In this document: piece after piece, positions 33,119 to 41,493 of the stretch
How the letters are laid out: every line of letters starts with the position of its first letter
Numbering within the stretch: the first letter of the stretch is position 1
NCBI GenBank assembly: GCA_035530655.1
Contig: DATKUK010000109.1
Location: forward strand, 62,001 to 126,000
Direction of reading: 5' to 3'
DNA from: DATKUK01 sp035530655
Lineage (GTDB): Bacteria > Planctomycetota > Phycisphaerae > UBA1845 > DATKUK01
DNA: 64,000 bases
Translations under genes and position numbers: made by a program
Notes under the pieces: generated by a model
Seen by the model: only the letters and a program-made list of their open reading frames with translations
What the model was told of the DNA's origin: nothing
The model's database searches: none

Positions 33119-33748
33119 ATGACCGAACCACCGCGGGCGATCCTTCTTGGGGGAGCGCCACGGTGTGGTAAGAGTATCGCCGCGCGCGCTATGTCGTCTC
33201 TACTGGGCTTTGGGGTCATCTCGACCGACGACCTCGGCGAAGCCGCTCGGGCCGTGACCGACCCGGTTGGTCATGCTGACCTTCACGCCTTCCAGGCGCA
33301 GGACCACCGCGAATACTACATTGCGCACTCCGTTGTGGAGTTAATAAATGACGCTCAGCGAGCCCATCGCGCGTTTTGGCCCGCCATTCGGTCGGTGATT
33401 CGAGCCCACTTGCATTGGGGTCGCCCCGCGATCATTGAGGGCTGGGCAATTCTGCCGGATCTGGTTGCGCAGGCTGGGTTCAACGAGGTATCTGCACTCT
33501 GGCTTGACGTTCCGGCGGCGTCGATTGAGTCGCGGGTGAGAGCCGATGTGGGGTTCTACGGCGGCGCGTCGGATCCGGAGCGAATGATCCGGCAGTTCGT
33601 TGGGCGCAGCGTTGCCTTCTCGTCGTGGCTTCAGCAACAGACCTCGACGCTGCGCCTGCCCTACCTTCAACTCTCGGGCACAGAGTCGCCAGACGAGGTC
33701 GCTGAACTGTGCCTCCGCACGATCGGTGTGAACTCAGCAGTCAACTGA
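33119..33748 (+). CDS. P-loop kinase-like protein
   Basis: 209 residues. LLGGAPRCGKSIAAR near the start is a Walker A; ISTDDLGEAAR resembles the start of the nucleoside/2-phosphoglycerate-kinase-like family, and VPAASIESRVRAD (LDVP) and RQFVGRSVAFSSWLQQ follow. The fold suggests phosphorylation of a small molecule, but the substrate is not recognisable. No good ribosome site is seen; a GTG at 33098 is the alternative start. It stands alone between the FG-GAP lipoprotein and the converging MFS gene. Confidence 0.7.
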   Translation: MTEPPRAILLGGAPRCGKSIAARAMSSLLGFGVISTDDLGEAARAVTDPVGHADLHAFQAQDHREYYIAHSVVELINDAQRAHRAFWPAIRSVIRAHLHWGRPAIIEGWAILPDLVAQAGFNEVSALWLDVPAASIESRVRADVGFYGGASDPERMIRQFVGRSVAFSSWLQQQTSTLRLPYLQLSGTESPDEVAELCLRTIGVNSAVN

Positions 33749-33778
33749 TAGGCTGCTGGGAGGTGAGCGCTCGATGCG

Positions 33779-34945
33779 TTAGGAGCTGGGTGAGGCCGAG
33801 GAATCGTGCCCTCTGCGCGGCACGAGGGCGGCGCAGGCGGCAGCCGGCAGCATGCCTAGCGCCATGACGGCGAAGGTAAGTTCGATCTGCTGGATCGCGC
33901 CTACCACCACGCCGGCGAGCACCGAGCCCAGCCCCCAACTGGCGCCCATCTGTAACGACGACGCCAGTCTTGCCCCAGCGGGCACCATCTGCTGACTCAT
34001 GGCGATGGTGACCGGAATGGTCGCGTTGGCCAGAACGCCAGCCACCACCAGCATAGCCCACTGGTGCCACCCGCTGAGCATCGGAATCAGCCAGATCGTC
34101 GGCAGCGCAGCCAGCATCGTGAGCACCAGCAGAGGCTTTTCGGTGCGTTGGCGCGCCACGTAGCCGCACAGCAGGCCGCCCACGCCTCCCGAGAACACGA
34201 ACGCCAGCACGAAACGCCCCGCCATCACCTCGTCGCCCCCTCGGCTGACGGCCAACCAGCTCAGACCCAGACACACCCCGAACGTGCTGAAAGCCCGAAG
34301 CGTGTTCACGCCCACGAGTAAGCCGATCGGCAGAACCTTGCCGCGGAACGCCTCGACCAAGCCCACCTGCTTCGGCGAGGACAGGTCGCGGGTGTGGCTC
34401 CGCCCGAATGCCGCCCACAGCGCGACCACCGCCGCCAGGGCCGGCAGCGCCACCAGCCAACTGTTGGCCGGCCCGTAGGCTTGGTTGACCCATGGGATGA
34501 TCCCCGGGCCTGCCGCCAAGCCCACCGTGCCGGTGAACAGAAACAGTCCCGTCGCCAGGCTGCGATGTCGAGGAAGCGAATCGCCTGCCAGCACCGCCGC
34601 CTCGGGATGGTACACAGCCACGCCCAACCCGCTGATGACCAGCCAGAACATCGCCGCCCACAGATCGGTCGACATGATCGAAAACGCCAGCCCGACCCCC
34701 GCCAGCGCCGGGCCCGACAGGGCGATCCGCCGCGGCAGGCCGTGGTCGCTCAGCCAGGCCATCACCGGCTGAAGCGACGAGGTGGCCACCGCACTGAGCG
34801 ATGGGATCAGGCTGGCCTGTTCCTGGGAAAGTCGATGACGGACCGCGAAGTACACCATCATCGGCGCCCAGACGATCGCGTAGGCGTCGACACAAATGTG
34901 CCCCAGCCCGAGGATCAGCAATCGCACTGCACGTCCGGACGGCAT
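33779..34945 (-). CDS. Major facilitator superfamily transporter (Fsr-like)
   Basis: 388 residues with about 12 hydrophobic segments. GLGHICVDAYAIVWAPMMVYFAVRH at the N terminus, WLSDHGLPRRIALSG (loop 2-3 motif A equivalent), and GLGVAVYHPEAAVLAGD, the transmembrane 4 signature of the fosmidomycin-resistance/YfkF group. It probably exports a small drug-like or metabolic compound across the inner membrane. GGAG six bases before the ATG at 34945 supports this start over an upstream one that lengthens the N terminus by arginine-rich residues. Divergent from the NeuB gene. Confidence 0.86.
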   Translation of the reverse strand: MPSGRAVRLLILGLGHICVDAYAIVWAPMMVYFAVRHRLSQEQASLIPSLSAVATSSLQPVMAWLSDHGLPRRIALSGPALAGVGLAFSIMSTDLWAAMFWLVISGLGVAVYHPEAAVLAGDSLPRHRSLATGLFLFTGTVGLAAGPGIIPWVNQAYGPANSWLVALPALAAVVALWAAFGRSHTRDLSSPKQVGLVEAFRGKVLPIGLLVGVNTLRAFSTFGVCLGLSWLAVSRGGDEVMAGRFVLAFVFSGGVGGLLCGYVARQRTEKPLLVLTMLAALPTIWLIPMLSGWHQWAMLVVAGVLANATIPVTIAMSQQMVPAGARLASSLQMGASWGLGSVLAGVVVGAIQQIELTFAVMALGMLPAAACAALVPRRGHDSSASPSS

Positions 34946-35125
34946 CGCAACTCCGCGGCAAGAGGGCGGATTGTAGCAGAAGCCCGCTGGCGGCGTGAGG
35001 CGACGCATTGTGGGGCGCGCTCGGCTATACGTAGGTGGGGGCAAATCCGCTCATGTGCCGATAAACACACGGGAGGCGTGTGCGCCGTCGCTGGTGGTCA
35101 GACGGCGTGCCCGATTGTCGGGTGG

Positions 35126-35159
35126 CATGCCTAAGTCCGCCGCGGCGGACGCAGGCATG
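35126..35159. repeat. 34-bp interrupted palindrome before the neuB-type gene
   Basis: CATGCC (35126-35131) and GGCATG (35154-35159) flank the perfect 16-bp palindrome GTCCGCCGCGGCGGAC (35135-35150), with 3-base unpaired links on each side. It ends 36 bases before the ATG of the NeuB-type gene. Could be an operator, a REP-like dispersed element, or an mRNA stem. Confidence 0.6.
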
Positions 35160-35195
35160 GTGCTCGCCGTCGCTAGCTTTGACGGGGAGGTCGCC

Positions 35196-36296
35196 ATGAG
35201 CGAGCAAGACGTCGGGCATAATGTGTGTCCCATCCGCATCGGCGATGCGGTGGTCGGTCCCGGTCAACGCGCGTACGTAATCGCCGAGGTCGGGGTCAAT
35301 CACAACGGCGATGTGGAGACCGCCAAGCGGATGGTCGACGTCGCGCGGCAGGCCGGCGCCGACGCGGTCAAACTCCAGGCGTTCCGGGCCGAGCGGCTGG
35401 TGACCCGATCGGCCTCGATGGCCGATTACCAGAAGGGCCGTGCGCCCGGCGCATCGAGCCAATACGAGATGCTGCGCGAGCTGGAGCTTTGGCCCGATGC
35501 GTTTGCCGAGATTCGCACCCACTGCCGCCAGTGTGGCGTGGCGTTTCTGGCCACCCCGTTCGCGCCCGAAGACGTAGCCATGCTGGCCTCCCTCGATCCG
35601 GTGGCGATCAAGATTGCCTCCAGCGATCTGACCAACACGCCCTTGCTGGAAACGGCCGCCGACACGCACCTGCCGTTGATCGTGTCGACCGGCGCGGCCA
35701 AGGGCGACGAGATCGACGCCGGCATCGCCTGGCTGCGGCAGCGCGACGCAGCCGACAGGCTCGTCCTGCTCCACTGTGTCAGCAGCTATCCGACCGATCC
35801 GTGCGACGCCAACCTGCGAAGGATTGCGGTGCTGGCAGATCGGTTTGGCGTGCCCACGGGCTTCAGCGATCACACGGCCGGCATCGAAGCCGGCGCGCTG
35901 GCGGTTGCCGCCGGGGCGGTGATGATCGAAAAACATTTCACCCTCAATCGCAACCAGGTCGGGCCTGATCATTCGTTCAGCCTCGAACCGGACGCGCTGG
36001 CGGCGTATATCCGCAACATCCGCCTTGCCGAGCAGATGCTAGGCTCGGGCAATCTGGATTGCACCGACTGCGAGCAGCAGGTCCGCAACTTAAGTCGCGC
36101 CAGCGTGGTGGCCGCCGTCGACATCGCCGCCGGTCAGGTACTGAGGCCCCACATGCTGGCGGTGAAACGTCCCGCCGGCGGCATTGAACCGTTGCACCTG
36201 CACGAGCTGATCGGTCTGACCGCCGCGCAGGACATCCCCGCCGACACGGCGCTGATGTGGGAGATGATCGGTTCGCCGGCGCCCGTCGGGGTATGA
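35196..36296 (+). CDS. neuB: N-acetylneuraminate/legionaminate synthase family protein
   Basis: 366 residues. NeuB-type enzymes condense PEP with an N-acetylated hexosamine to form a nonulosonic acid. AEVGVNHNGDVETAKRMV, ADAVKLQAF, ATPFAPEDVAML, AIKIASSDLTN, GFSDHTAG, and MIEKHFTLNR..GPDHSFSLEP cover the TIM barrel, including the metal-binding His residues. The C-terminal SAF domain is seen in RASVVAAVDIAAGQVL...LAVKRPAGGIEP. The ATG at 35196 follows GGGGAGG. No synthetic partner (NeuA, NeuC) is adjacent, so the sugar made is unknown. It could supply a surface glycan. Confidence 0.9.
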   Translation: MSEQDVGHNVCPIRIGDAVVGPGQRAYVIAEVGVNHNGDVETAKRMVDVARQAGADAVKLQAFRAERLVTRSASMADYQKGRAPGASSQYEMLRELELWPDAFAEIRTHCRQCGVAFLATPFAPEDVAMLASLDPVAIKIASSDLTNTPLLETAADTHLPLIVSTGAAKGDEIDAGIAWLRQRDAADRLVLLHCVSSYPTDPCDANLRRIAVLADRFGVPTGFSDHTAGIEAGALAVAAGAVMIEKHFTLNRNQVGPDHSFSLEPDALAAYIRNIRLAEQMLGSGNLDCTDCEQQVRNLSRASVVAAVDIAAGQVLRPHMLAVKRPAGGIEPLHLHELIGLTAAQDIPADTALMWEMIGSPAPVGV

Positions 36297-36462
36297 TCGC
36301 TGTGCTCACGCCCAGTGACGTGGGGCGGCAGGGCAGCCTCAGGCGAAGCCGTACGCCGGCGTTGCATGCCACCCGACCGTCACACGGTTCTTGTAACCCG
36401 TAGTCCCGTCGGCAAACATGTCACCTGTCGAGTGGTTGCGGGATCGTGAGGAGTCAAGTGCA

Positions 36463-37605
36463 GTGGATTCGAAGCAGCGAGTGACGGCGGCGATCGCCCG
36501 CCGAACCGTCGATCGCGTGCCGCTGGGTTTCTATGCGGTGGACCACGATACGGTTGAGAAGGTGCTTGGCCGTCCGACGTACGTGCGGAACAAGATCGCC
36601 ATTCAGGTGGCGCTGTGGGAAGGCCGGCGCGACGAGGTGGCCGACAGCCTCAAGGAGGACACCGTCGAGTTCTACCGCAAGATCGACTGCGCGGACCTGA
36701 TTCTGCCGAAAGAGGCGTGCCTGCTGCCGCCGAAGGACTACCAGCCCGATCCTCCCAAAAAGATCGCCGAGCATCAGTGGGAAGATCGTCAGGGGCGAAT
36801 CTTTCAGGCCGTGCCGCACGTCAACGAGATCGGCGTCGTGCACGATCCGACTCGCGGAGCCAAGACCTACACCGAGGCCGACTTTGCCGGCCCGGCCGAA
36901 GCGGTCGAGCCCGACGCGTCCGCGTTCGAAGTGCTGGACTACGTGATCGAACATCTGGGTCGGGATCGCTATGTGTGCAGCGTCTCGGGGGGAATCACAG
37001 CCATGACCTTGCCGGGCGGCACGGAGCACGGGTTGATGATGTACGCCCTTCAGCCGGAGGTCATTCACGCAGCCAATCGGTTGAGCGTGGCGGAACAGAA
37101 CCAGATGGATCGGTGGTATATCCGGCCCCGCTGTGGCGGCGTGCTGATGGAGGAGGATATGGCCGGCACGAACGGCCCGTTGATCTCGCCGGCGATGTTC
37201 CGGGATATGTGTCTGCCTTATCTCAAGGAGCGTATCGAGCACGTGAAGCAGACGGTCGATCAGGTCGTTCTCCACTGCTGCGGACATACGATCCCGCTGA
37301 TGGACATGTTCATCGAGGCGGGCGTGGACTGCTATCAGTCGTTGCAGACCACGGCCGGCATGGAGGTCGGCACGCTGAAGAAGCTGTACGGCGATCGGCT
37401 GGCGTTCTGGGGCGGCGTGGGTGTCGAATCGCTGATCGCGGGCACGCCGGACGACGTACGCCGCGAGGTTCGCCTCGCCATGGAGCGTGGTGCGCCGGGC
37501 GGGGGCTTTATCCTGGGCCCGAGTCACTCCGTGGCCAAGAACACCAGGTATGAGAACTTCATGGCCATGCTGGACGAGTTCGTCGCCTTACGTGACAAGT
37601 TCTGA
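36463..37605 (+). CDS. Uroporphyrinogen-decarboxylase (UroD) superfamily methyltransferase-like enzyme
   Basis: 380 residues from a GTG with GAGGAG nine bases upstream, giving the family's usual start (VTAAIARRTVDRVPLGFY). Later landmarks are CSVSGGITAM, MEEDMAGTNGPLISPAMFRDMCLPYLKE, VVLHCCGHTIPLMDMFIEAGVDCYQSLQ, and FWGGVGVESL. VLHCCG has the H-x-C pair that holds zinc in the corrinoid/CoM methyltransferase branch (MtaA/MtbA-like), with the Cys of VDCYQ as a possible third ligand. So a methyl-transfer role on a thiol is more plausible than heme decarboxylation. No corrinoid protein is nearby. The start ATG at 36418 is less likely. Confidence 0.8.
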   Translation: MDSKQRVTAAIARRTVDRVPLGFYAVDHDTVEKVLGRPTYVRNKIAIQVALWEGRRDEVADSLKEDTVEFYRKIDCADLILPKEACLLPPKDYQPDPPKKIAEHQWEDRQGRIFQAVPHVNEIGVVHDPTRGAKTYTEADFAGPAEAVEPDASAFEVLDYVIEHLGRDRYVCSVSGGITAMTLPGGTEHGLMMYALQPEVIHAANRLSVAEQNQMDRWYIRPRCGGVLMEEDMAGTNGPLISPAMFRDMCLPYLKERIEHVKQTVDQVVLHCCGHTIPLMDMFIEAGVDCYQSLQTTAGMEVGTLKKLYGDRLAFWGGVGVESLIAGTPDDVRREVRLAMERGAPGGGFILGPSHSVAKNTRYENFMAMLDEFVALRDKF

Positions 37606-37673
37606 CGCAACCCAGCCAGGCCGACGCTCGTTTATTTGCGCGTGGGCTCGTCTACCGAACTGAGTCGAACTGC

Positions 37674-37702
37674 TTGACGGAACGCGGGTTGGGTCGTACC
37701 AT
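37674..37702 (+). promoter_or_regulatory. Promoter TTGACG-17-TACCAT
   Basis: TTGACG at 37674-37679, 17 bases, TACCAT at 37697-37702; 31 bases before the small lipoprotein start. Confidence 0.6.
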
Positions 37703-37732
37703 CCGCCCCGGTGTGGGCATTGGCGGGTGATG

Positions 37733-38260
37733 ATGAACCGATTGGCGACATGCATGGCTGGCGTGGGTTTACTGTTTGCCCTCGGCTGCGCGCAGGACGG
37801 GGCGAGTTTGTCGGACCAGGCGCCGCGTTTGTACCAGCCCAAGCAGATCGAGATCCTGCCGTTCACCAAGATCCGTAGTTTCGACGACGACGAAATCCCC
37901 GACGGGGTGGAAGTGGTGCTGCGTCCGGTCGACGCGATGGGCGACGCGATGAAGGCCTACGGCCGCTACCACGTCGAGATGTACGAGTACCAGAAAGCAA
38001 CGGCTCAGCGTGCCGGCGAGAGGTTGCTGTTCTGGCAGGTGCAGGTCAACTCGGTGGCCGACCAGCGGCGGTATTGGGACCGGATCACCCGGACCTATCA
38101 GTTTCAACTGGCGTGGGATCGGCCGCTTGTGCCCAATGAGAAATACTTGCTGCACGTGACCTACTTCCCGCCGGCTGAAGAGCAGCGGCGCCTGTATGCC
38201 GAGCACGTTCTGGACTTCCGCGTGCCGGTGGATCGGCTCCGCGAAGTCTGGCGGCAGTAG
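37733..38260 (+). CDS. Putative lipoprotein
   Basis: 175 residues. A short basic start, a hydrophobic stretch MAGVGLLFALGC and the lipobox Leu-Gly-Cys give an Lgt-modified lipoprotein. The mature part has an Ig-like feel (DDEIPDGVEVVLRPVDAMGD, ATAQRAGERLLFWQV, VPNEKYLLHVTYFPP) but no recognised domain. It is followed, after 15 bases, by the BamE-like lipoprotein, so the two are likely co-transcribed from the promoter at 37674. Start could be any of the clustered GTG/ATG codons at 37727-37733. Confidence 0.72.
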   Translation: MNRLATCMAGVGLLFALGCAQDGASLSDQAPRLYQPKQIEILPFTKIRSFDDDEIPDGVEVVLRPVDAMGDAMKAYGRYHVEMYEYQKATAQRAGERLLFWQVQVNSVADQRRYWDRITRTYQFQLAWDRPLVPNEKYLLHVTYFPPAEEQRRLYAEHVLDFRVPVDRLREVWRQ

Positions 38261-38275
38261 CAGGAGACTTTGCTG

Positions 38276-38662
38276 ATGAACCGTATGGGCAGGATGCTGG
38301 TGGCTGTGACGGCGCTGGCGCTGGTGGTGCTGGCGACCGGCTGTGAGAAGAAGCTGACGTACAAGCGGTTCCAGATGGTTCGTGAGGGCTACGCCACGCA
38401 CATGGACGTGGAGCAAACGCTGGGCGAGCCCGATCAGAAAGCCGGCGACGTATGGAACTGGCAGGACTTCGACCGACACATCACGTGCAATGTCTACTTC
38501 GACGACAAAGGCGTGGTGGATAAGAAGGAATGGATCGACGCCAAGAAAGGCCAGTGGGAGGGGTCGGCTCCGGGCGTCGAGGAGTCAGCCGGATCGGGCG
38601 ACTCGTCTGAGCAGGGATCGTCGAGCGAGCGCACGATCATCCGCACGTATGACGTGCCGTAA
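38276..38662 (+). CDS. SmpA/OmlA (BamE)-like lipoprotein
   Basis: 128 residues. VTALALVVLATGC is a clear lipobox signal. The mature part starts KKLTYKRFQMVREGYATHMDVEQTLGEPDQ, the typical BamE-fold beginning (a beta strand pair with the V-x-x-G-M/T pattern and LGEPD), followed by WNWQDFDRHITCNVYFDDKGVVDKKEW, the second half. The C-terminal 40 residues are Ser/Glu-rich. It may assist outer-membrane assembly or merely share the fold. AGGAG nine bases before the ATG supports the start. Confidence 0.78.
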   Translation: MNRMGRMLVAVTALALVVLATGCEKKLTYKRFQMVREGYATHMDVEQTLGEPDQKAGDVWNWQDFDRHITCNVYFDDKGVVDKKEWIDAKKGQWEGSAPGVEESAGSGDSSEQGSSSERTIIRTYDVP

Positions 38663-38663
38663 G

Positions 38664-38696
38664 GCCCCTCGACCGGATTGGGCGGGCGGTTTTTCT
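38664..38696 (+). terminator. Terminator-like stem and T-run
   Basis: GCCC (38664-38667) pairs with GGGC (38680-38683), followed by GGGCGG and then TTTTTCTT at 38690-38697. The stem is short, but the T-run location between two converging genes supports it. Confidence 0.45.
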
Positions 38697-38761
38697 TCCA
38701 CCACTACGACGGCGCACGTATGGCTTTGCCGCGCACCGGCGGCGTCGGCCCCCGCGGCGCG

Positions 38762-40000
38762 CTACAAGCCTGCGGCACGGCGTAGGGCGGCAGCCTTGTT
38801 GGTCGCCTCCCACGTGAAGTTGGGCAGTTCACGGCCGAAGTGGCCGTGACGGGCGGTCTCCTTGAAGATGGGCCGCTTCAGCTTGAGATAGCGGATCATC
38901 TCGGCCGGCTTGAGGGGGAAGTGTTCGCGGACCATCGCCGCCAGCCGACTATCGTCGACGTGCCCCATGCCGCCGGTGTTGACCAGCACGCTGACCGGGT
39001 CGGCCACTCCGATGGCATAGGCCAGTTGCACCTCGCACTCGTCAACCAGTCCGGCTGCGACGATGTTCTTGGCGATGTGGCGGGCCATGTAACTGGCCGA
39101 GCGGTCGACCTTCGAGGGATCCTTGCCGCTGAAGGCCCCGCCGCCGTGACAGCCGCGACCGCCGTAGGTGTCGACGATGATCTTCCGTCCGGTCAGGCCG
39201 GTGTCGCCGTATGGGCCGCCGATGACGAATCGCCCGGTCGGGTTGATGTGGAACGTGATCTTGTCGTTCCACAGCCTGGGGCAGATGCGGTTGACGGTGG
39301 GCTTGATGACCTTGCGGATCAGCTCGGCCTTACCCCGATCGTTGAGGTTGCCGTGCCGATCGAGAATGGGCTTGTACTCGGTATGCTGGGTGGACAGCAC
39401 GATGGTGTCCAGGCGGCTGGGCACGCCCCTGCGATACTCGACGGTGACTTGGCTCTTGCCGTCGGGTCGCAGCCATTTGACCAGCCCCTTCTGCCGGACC
39501 TCGGCCAGGCGCTCGCACAGTCGATGGGCAAGCTGAATGGGCAGGGGCATGAGCGACTTGGTCTCGCGGCACGCATAGCCGAACATCAAGCCCTGGTCGC
39601 CGGCGCCCTGTTCCTTCTTCTGCTTTTTGTCGGCCGTGACGCCCTGCGAGATGTCGGCTGACTGACCGTGGAGGGTCCGGATGACGGCGCAGCTCTGATA
39701 ATCGAAGCGGGCAGTCGGATCGGTGTAACCGATTTCGCGGATGGTGTCGCGAGCGATCTGCTCGGCTGATTCGAGCGTTTCGATGGCCTTGTGATTGTGG
39801 ACCGTCACCTCACCTGCGATCACGACCAAGCCCGTGGTGACGAGCGTCTCGCAGGCCACGCGGGCGTCGGGGTCGTTGGCGATGAGACTGTCGAGGATGG
39901 CGTCGGATATCTGATCGGCGACCTTGTCGGGGTGGCCCATGGTGACCGACTCGGAAGTAAACAACGTGGCGCCATCGCCGTTATTCATTGTCACAGCCAA
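38762..40000 (-). CDS. metK: S-adenosylmethionine synthetase
   Basis: 412 residues. It makes SAM from methionine and ATP, feeding the many methyltransferases nearby. Landmarks: LFTSESVTMGHPDKVADQISDAILD, GEVTVHNHKAIETLES, QGLMFGYACRET, HIAKNIVAAGLVDECEVQLAYAIG, GKDPSKVDRSASYMAR and KLKRPIFKETARHGHFG. The signature GHPDK and the catalytic Lys in the SGKDPSKVDRSA block are intact. The best start is TTG at 40000 (AAAGGAG seven bases upstream); ATG at 39988 is possible. Promoter at 40055-40083. The epimerase gene lies just upstream, on the same strand. Confidence 0.97.
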   Translation of the reverse strand: MAVTMNNGDGATLFTSESVTMGHPDKVADQISDAILDSLIANDPDARVACETLVTTGLVVIAGEVTVHNHKAIETLESAEQIARDTIREIGYTDPTARFDYQSCAVIRTLHGQSADISQGVTADKKQKKEQGAGDQGLMFGYACRETKSLMPLPIQLAHRLCERLAEVRQKGLVKWLRPDGKSQVTVEYRRGVPSRLDTIVLSTQHTEYKPILDRHGNLNDRGKAELIRKVIKPTVNRICPRLWNDKITFHINPTGRFVIGGPYGDTGLTGRKIIVDTYGGRGCHGGGAFSGKDPSKVDRSASYMARHIAKNIVAAGLVDECEVQLAYAIGVADPVSVLVNTGGMGHVDDSRLAAMVREHFPLKPAEMIRYLKLKRPIFKETARHGHFGRELPNFTWEATNKAAALRRAAGL

Positions 40001-40054
40001 GCTTGAACTCCTTTCACGATACAGGGCGTGCAGCTTTGCTTTCCGGAAACGGGC

Positions 40055-40083
40055 ATGATAAGGGCGCTCGCCGGGTCGCACAA
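40055..40083 (-). promoter_or_regulatory. Promoter TTGTGC-17-TATCAT for metK
   Basis: Minus strand: TTGTGC at 40083-40078, 17-base spacer, TATCAT at 40060-40055. It puts the transcript start near 40048, ~48 bases before the TTG start. Confidence 0.6.
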
Positions 40084-40094
40084 GCCCGCGGTCC

Positions 40095-41282
40095 TCACAG
40101 ATGCAGGACCTCCGGAGGGTCGCGGGCAAGCCGGTCGAGCTTGTCTGCGCTGACCTCGACGCCCCATCCCGGCCCGCCGAGCGTGCGGAATCGGCCCCCG
40201 TAGCCAAACCGCACGGGCTTGGTGACCACGTCGTCGCGCAGGAGGAAGCGGCCGAAGCTGCCTTCGGCAAAGCGCACGCCGGGCACGAGTTGCAGCAGGC
40301 GTCGTCCGACGGCTGAGAGCAGGCTCGTTTCGCCAACCATGCAGCCAATCTGATAGCCGAGACCCGCCTGCCGTGCCAGGCCGGCCAGCCGCATCGCCGG
40401 CAGAAAGCCGCCGTTCTTGCTGATGCGGATGTTGAACAGGTCGACGGCCTGTTGGTCGATCAGGTTGCGTCCCTGCTGGTAGGTAATCAGCGATTCGTCG
40501 GCCATCAGCGGTAGCCGAACGCGGCGGCGAAGCTCGGGCAAGAGCCCGGCCTGGCCGGCGCCGATGGGCTCTTCGACACAGGCGATGGGCTGGTCAGTGA
40601 GTTGCTCGAGTCGCTCGGCGGCTGTCTGGTAGTCCCATCCGCCGTTGGCGTCGAGCCGCAGGGTGGCCCGCCCGCTGCGCAGTTTCGCGCGAAGGGCCTG
40701 CAAGACGGTCGAGAGCCTTGCCTCGTCGTCGGGCAGGGCGACCTTGAGCTTGAAGTCGCGCAGGCCGAAGAGACGCTGCTTGAACAGGCTGCGGCGAAGT
40801 TTGGCGGGCGGGCCGGCGCCGAGTACGCCGCTGTAGCGGACGCGGCCCGCGCTGCCCGGGCGACCGAAGTTGGCCAGACCCATCCAGCCGGCGGCCTCGT
40901 CGACGCTCCGCCGGAAATGCCGGCTGTAGGCGTCCAACAACGCCAGCTCGACGCCCGCCCGAGCGGCGGCGATGCACTGGCCGTCGGGTGCCGCAAACGG
41001 AAGTTCGCTCAACGCCTCCAGCGCCGCCGGGAACGAGTCGGGGTTCACACTCAGCAGCGAGGGGGCAAAAACCATTTCGATGGCCTTTGCGGCCGATTCG
41101 ACTGTCTCACCCGTAACGTATGGGCGGGGGTGTGTTTCGCCAAACCCGAGCGTGCCGTCGGTTAGCTCCACTTTGATCATGAGCGGCTCGGAGATATCCC
41201 GCTCGCCGGCGGCATGGGCGAAGCGAACCTTCATCGGTATGGCAAGGCGATGAATGGTGATGCGCTGGATGGCGGCGTTCAT
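40095..41282 (-). CDS. Enolase-superfamily epimerase (muconate-cycloisomerase/dipeptide-epimerase subgroup)
   Basis: 395 residues with an N-terminal capping domain (RITIHRLAIPMKVRFAHAAGERD, GFGETHPRPYVTGE) and TIM-barrel metal residues in the order of the MLE subgroup: DFKLKV (KxK base), RLDANGGW (first Asp), CVEEP (Glu), MADESL (Asp), then ISKNGGF. These fit an L-Ala-D/L-Glu epimerase or related dipeptide/sugar epimerase. Acid/base chemistry needs the KxK pair and the opposite Lys, both seen. Substrate cannot be decided. It is divergent from the ABC importer operon and ends 95 bases before metK. Confidence 0.85.
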   Translation of the reverse strand: MNAAIQRITIHRLAIPMKVRFAHAAGERDISEPLMIKVELTDGTLGFGETHPRPYVTGETVESAAKAIEMVFAPSLLSVNPDSFPAALEALSELPFAAPDGQCIAAARAGVELALLDAYSRHFRRSVDEAAGWMGLANFGRPGSAGRVRYSGVLGAGPPAKLRRSLFKQRLFGLRDFKLKVALPDDEARLSTVLQALRAKLRSGRATLRLDANGGWDYQTAAERLEQLTDQPIACVEEPIGAGQAGLLPELRRRVRLPLMADESLITYQQGRNLIDQQAVDLFNIRISKNGGFLPAMRLAGLARQAGLGYQIGCMVGETSLLSAVGRRLLQLVPGVRFAEGSFGRFLLRDDVVTKPVRFGYGGRFRTLGGPGWGVEVSADKLDRLARDPPEVLHL

Positions 41283-41493
41283 GAGTAGTCGACTCGCGAT
41301 CACCCGTTGGCCTCGAGTGCTGCGACGGTCTGTGATAGTACGGGGATCGCGCCCGGAAATAAACGATGCAGCGCCCGGTTGCGGCCGGGCTGTGGCGGAC
41401 GGGCTGCGGACGGCGTTGCAATCAGGGCACCGCGAGGCTATGAATGCCTGGGTCGGCGTGGAGATGGGGTCGTGTCGATAGGGATCGGCGTGC

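Noticed and set aside
31723..33219. 498-codon open frame on the minus strand
   Set aside because: Opposite the FG-GAP lipoprotein, whose repeat loops are clear; the minus frame shows no motif.
41373..41390. Hairpin GCCCGG/CCGGGC between divergent genes
   Set aside because: No T-run and no terminator position for either gene; left unassigned.
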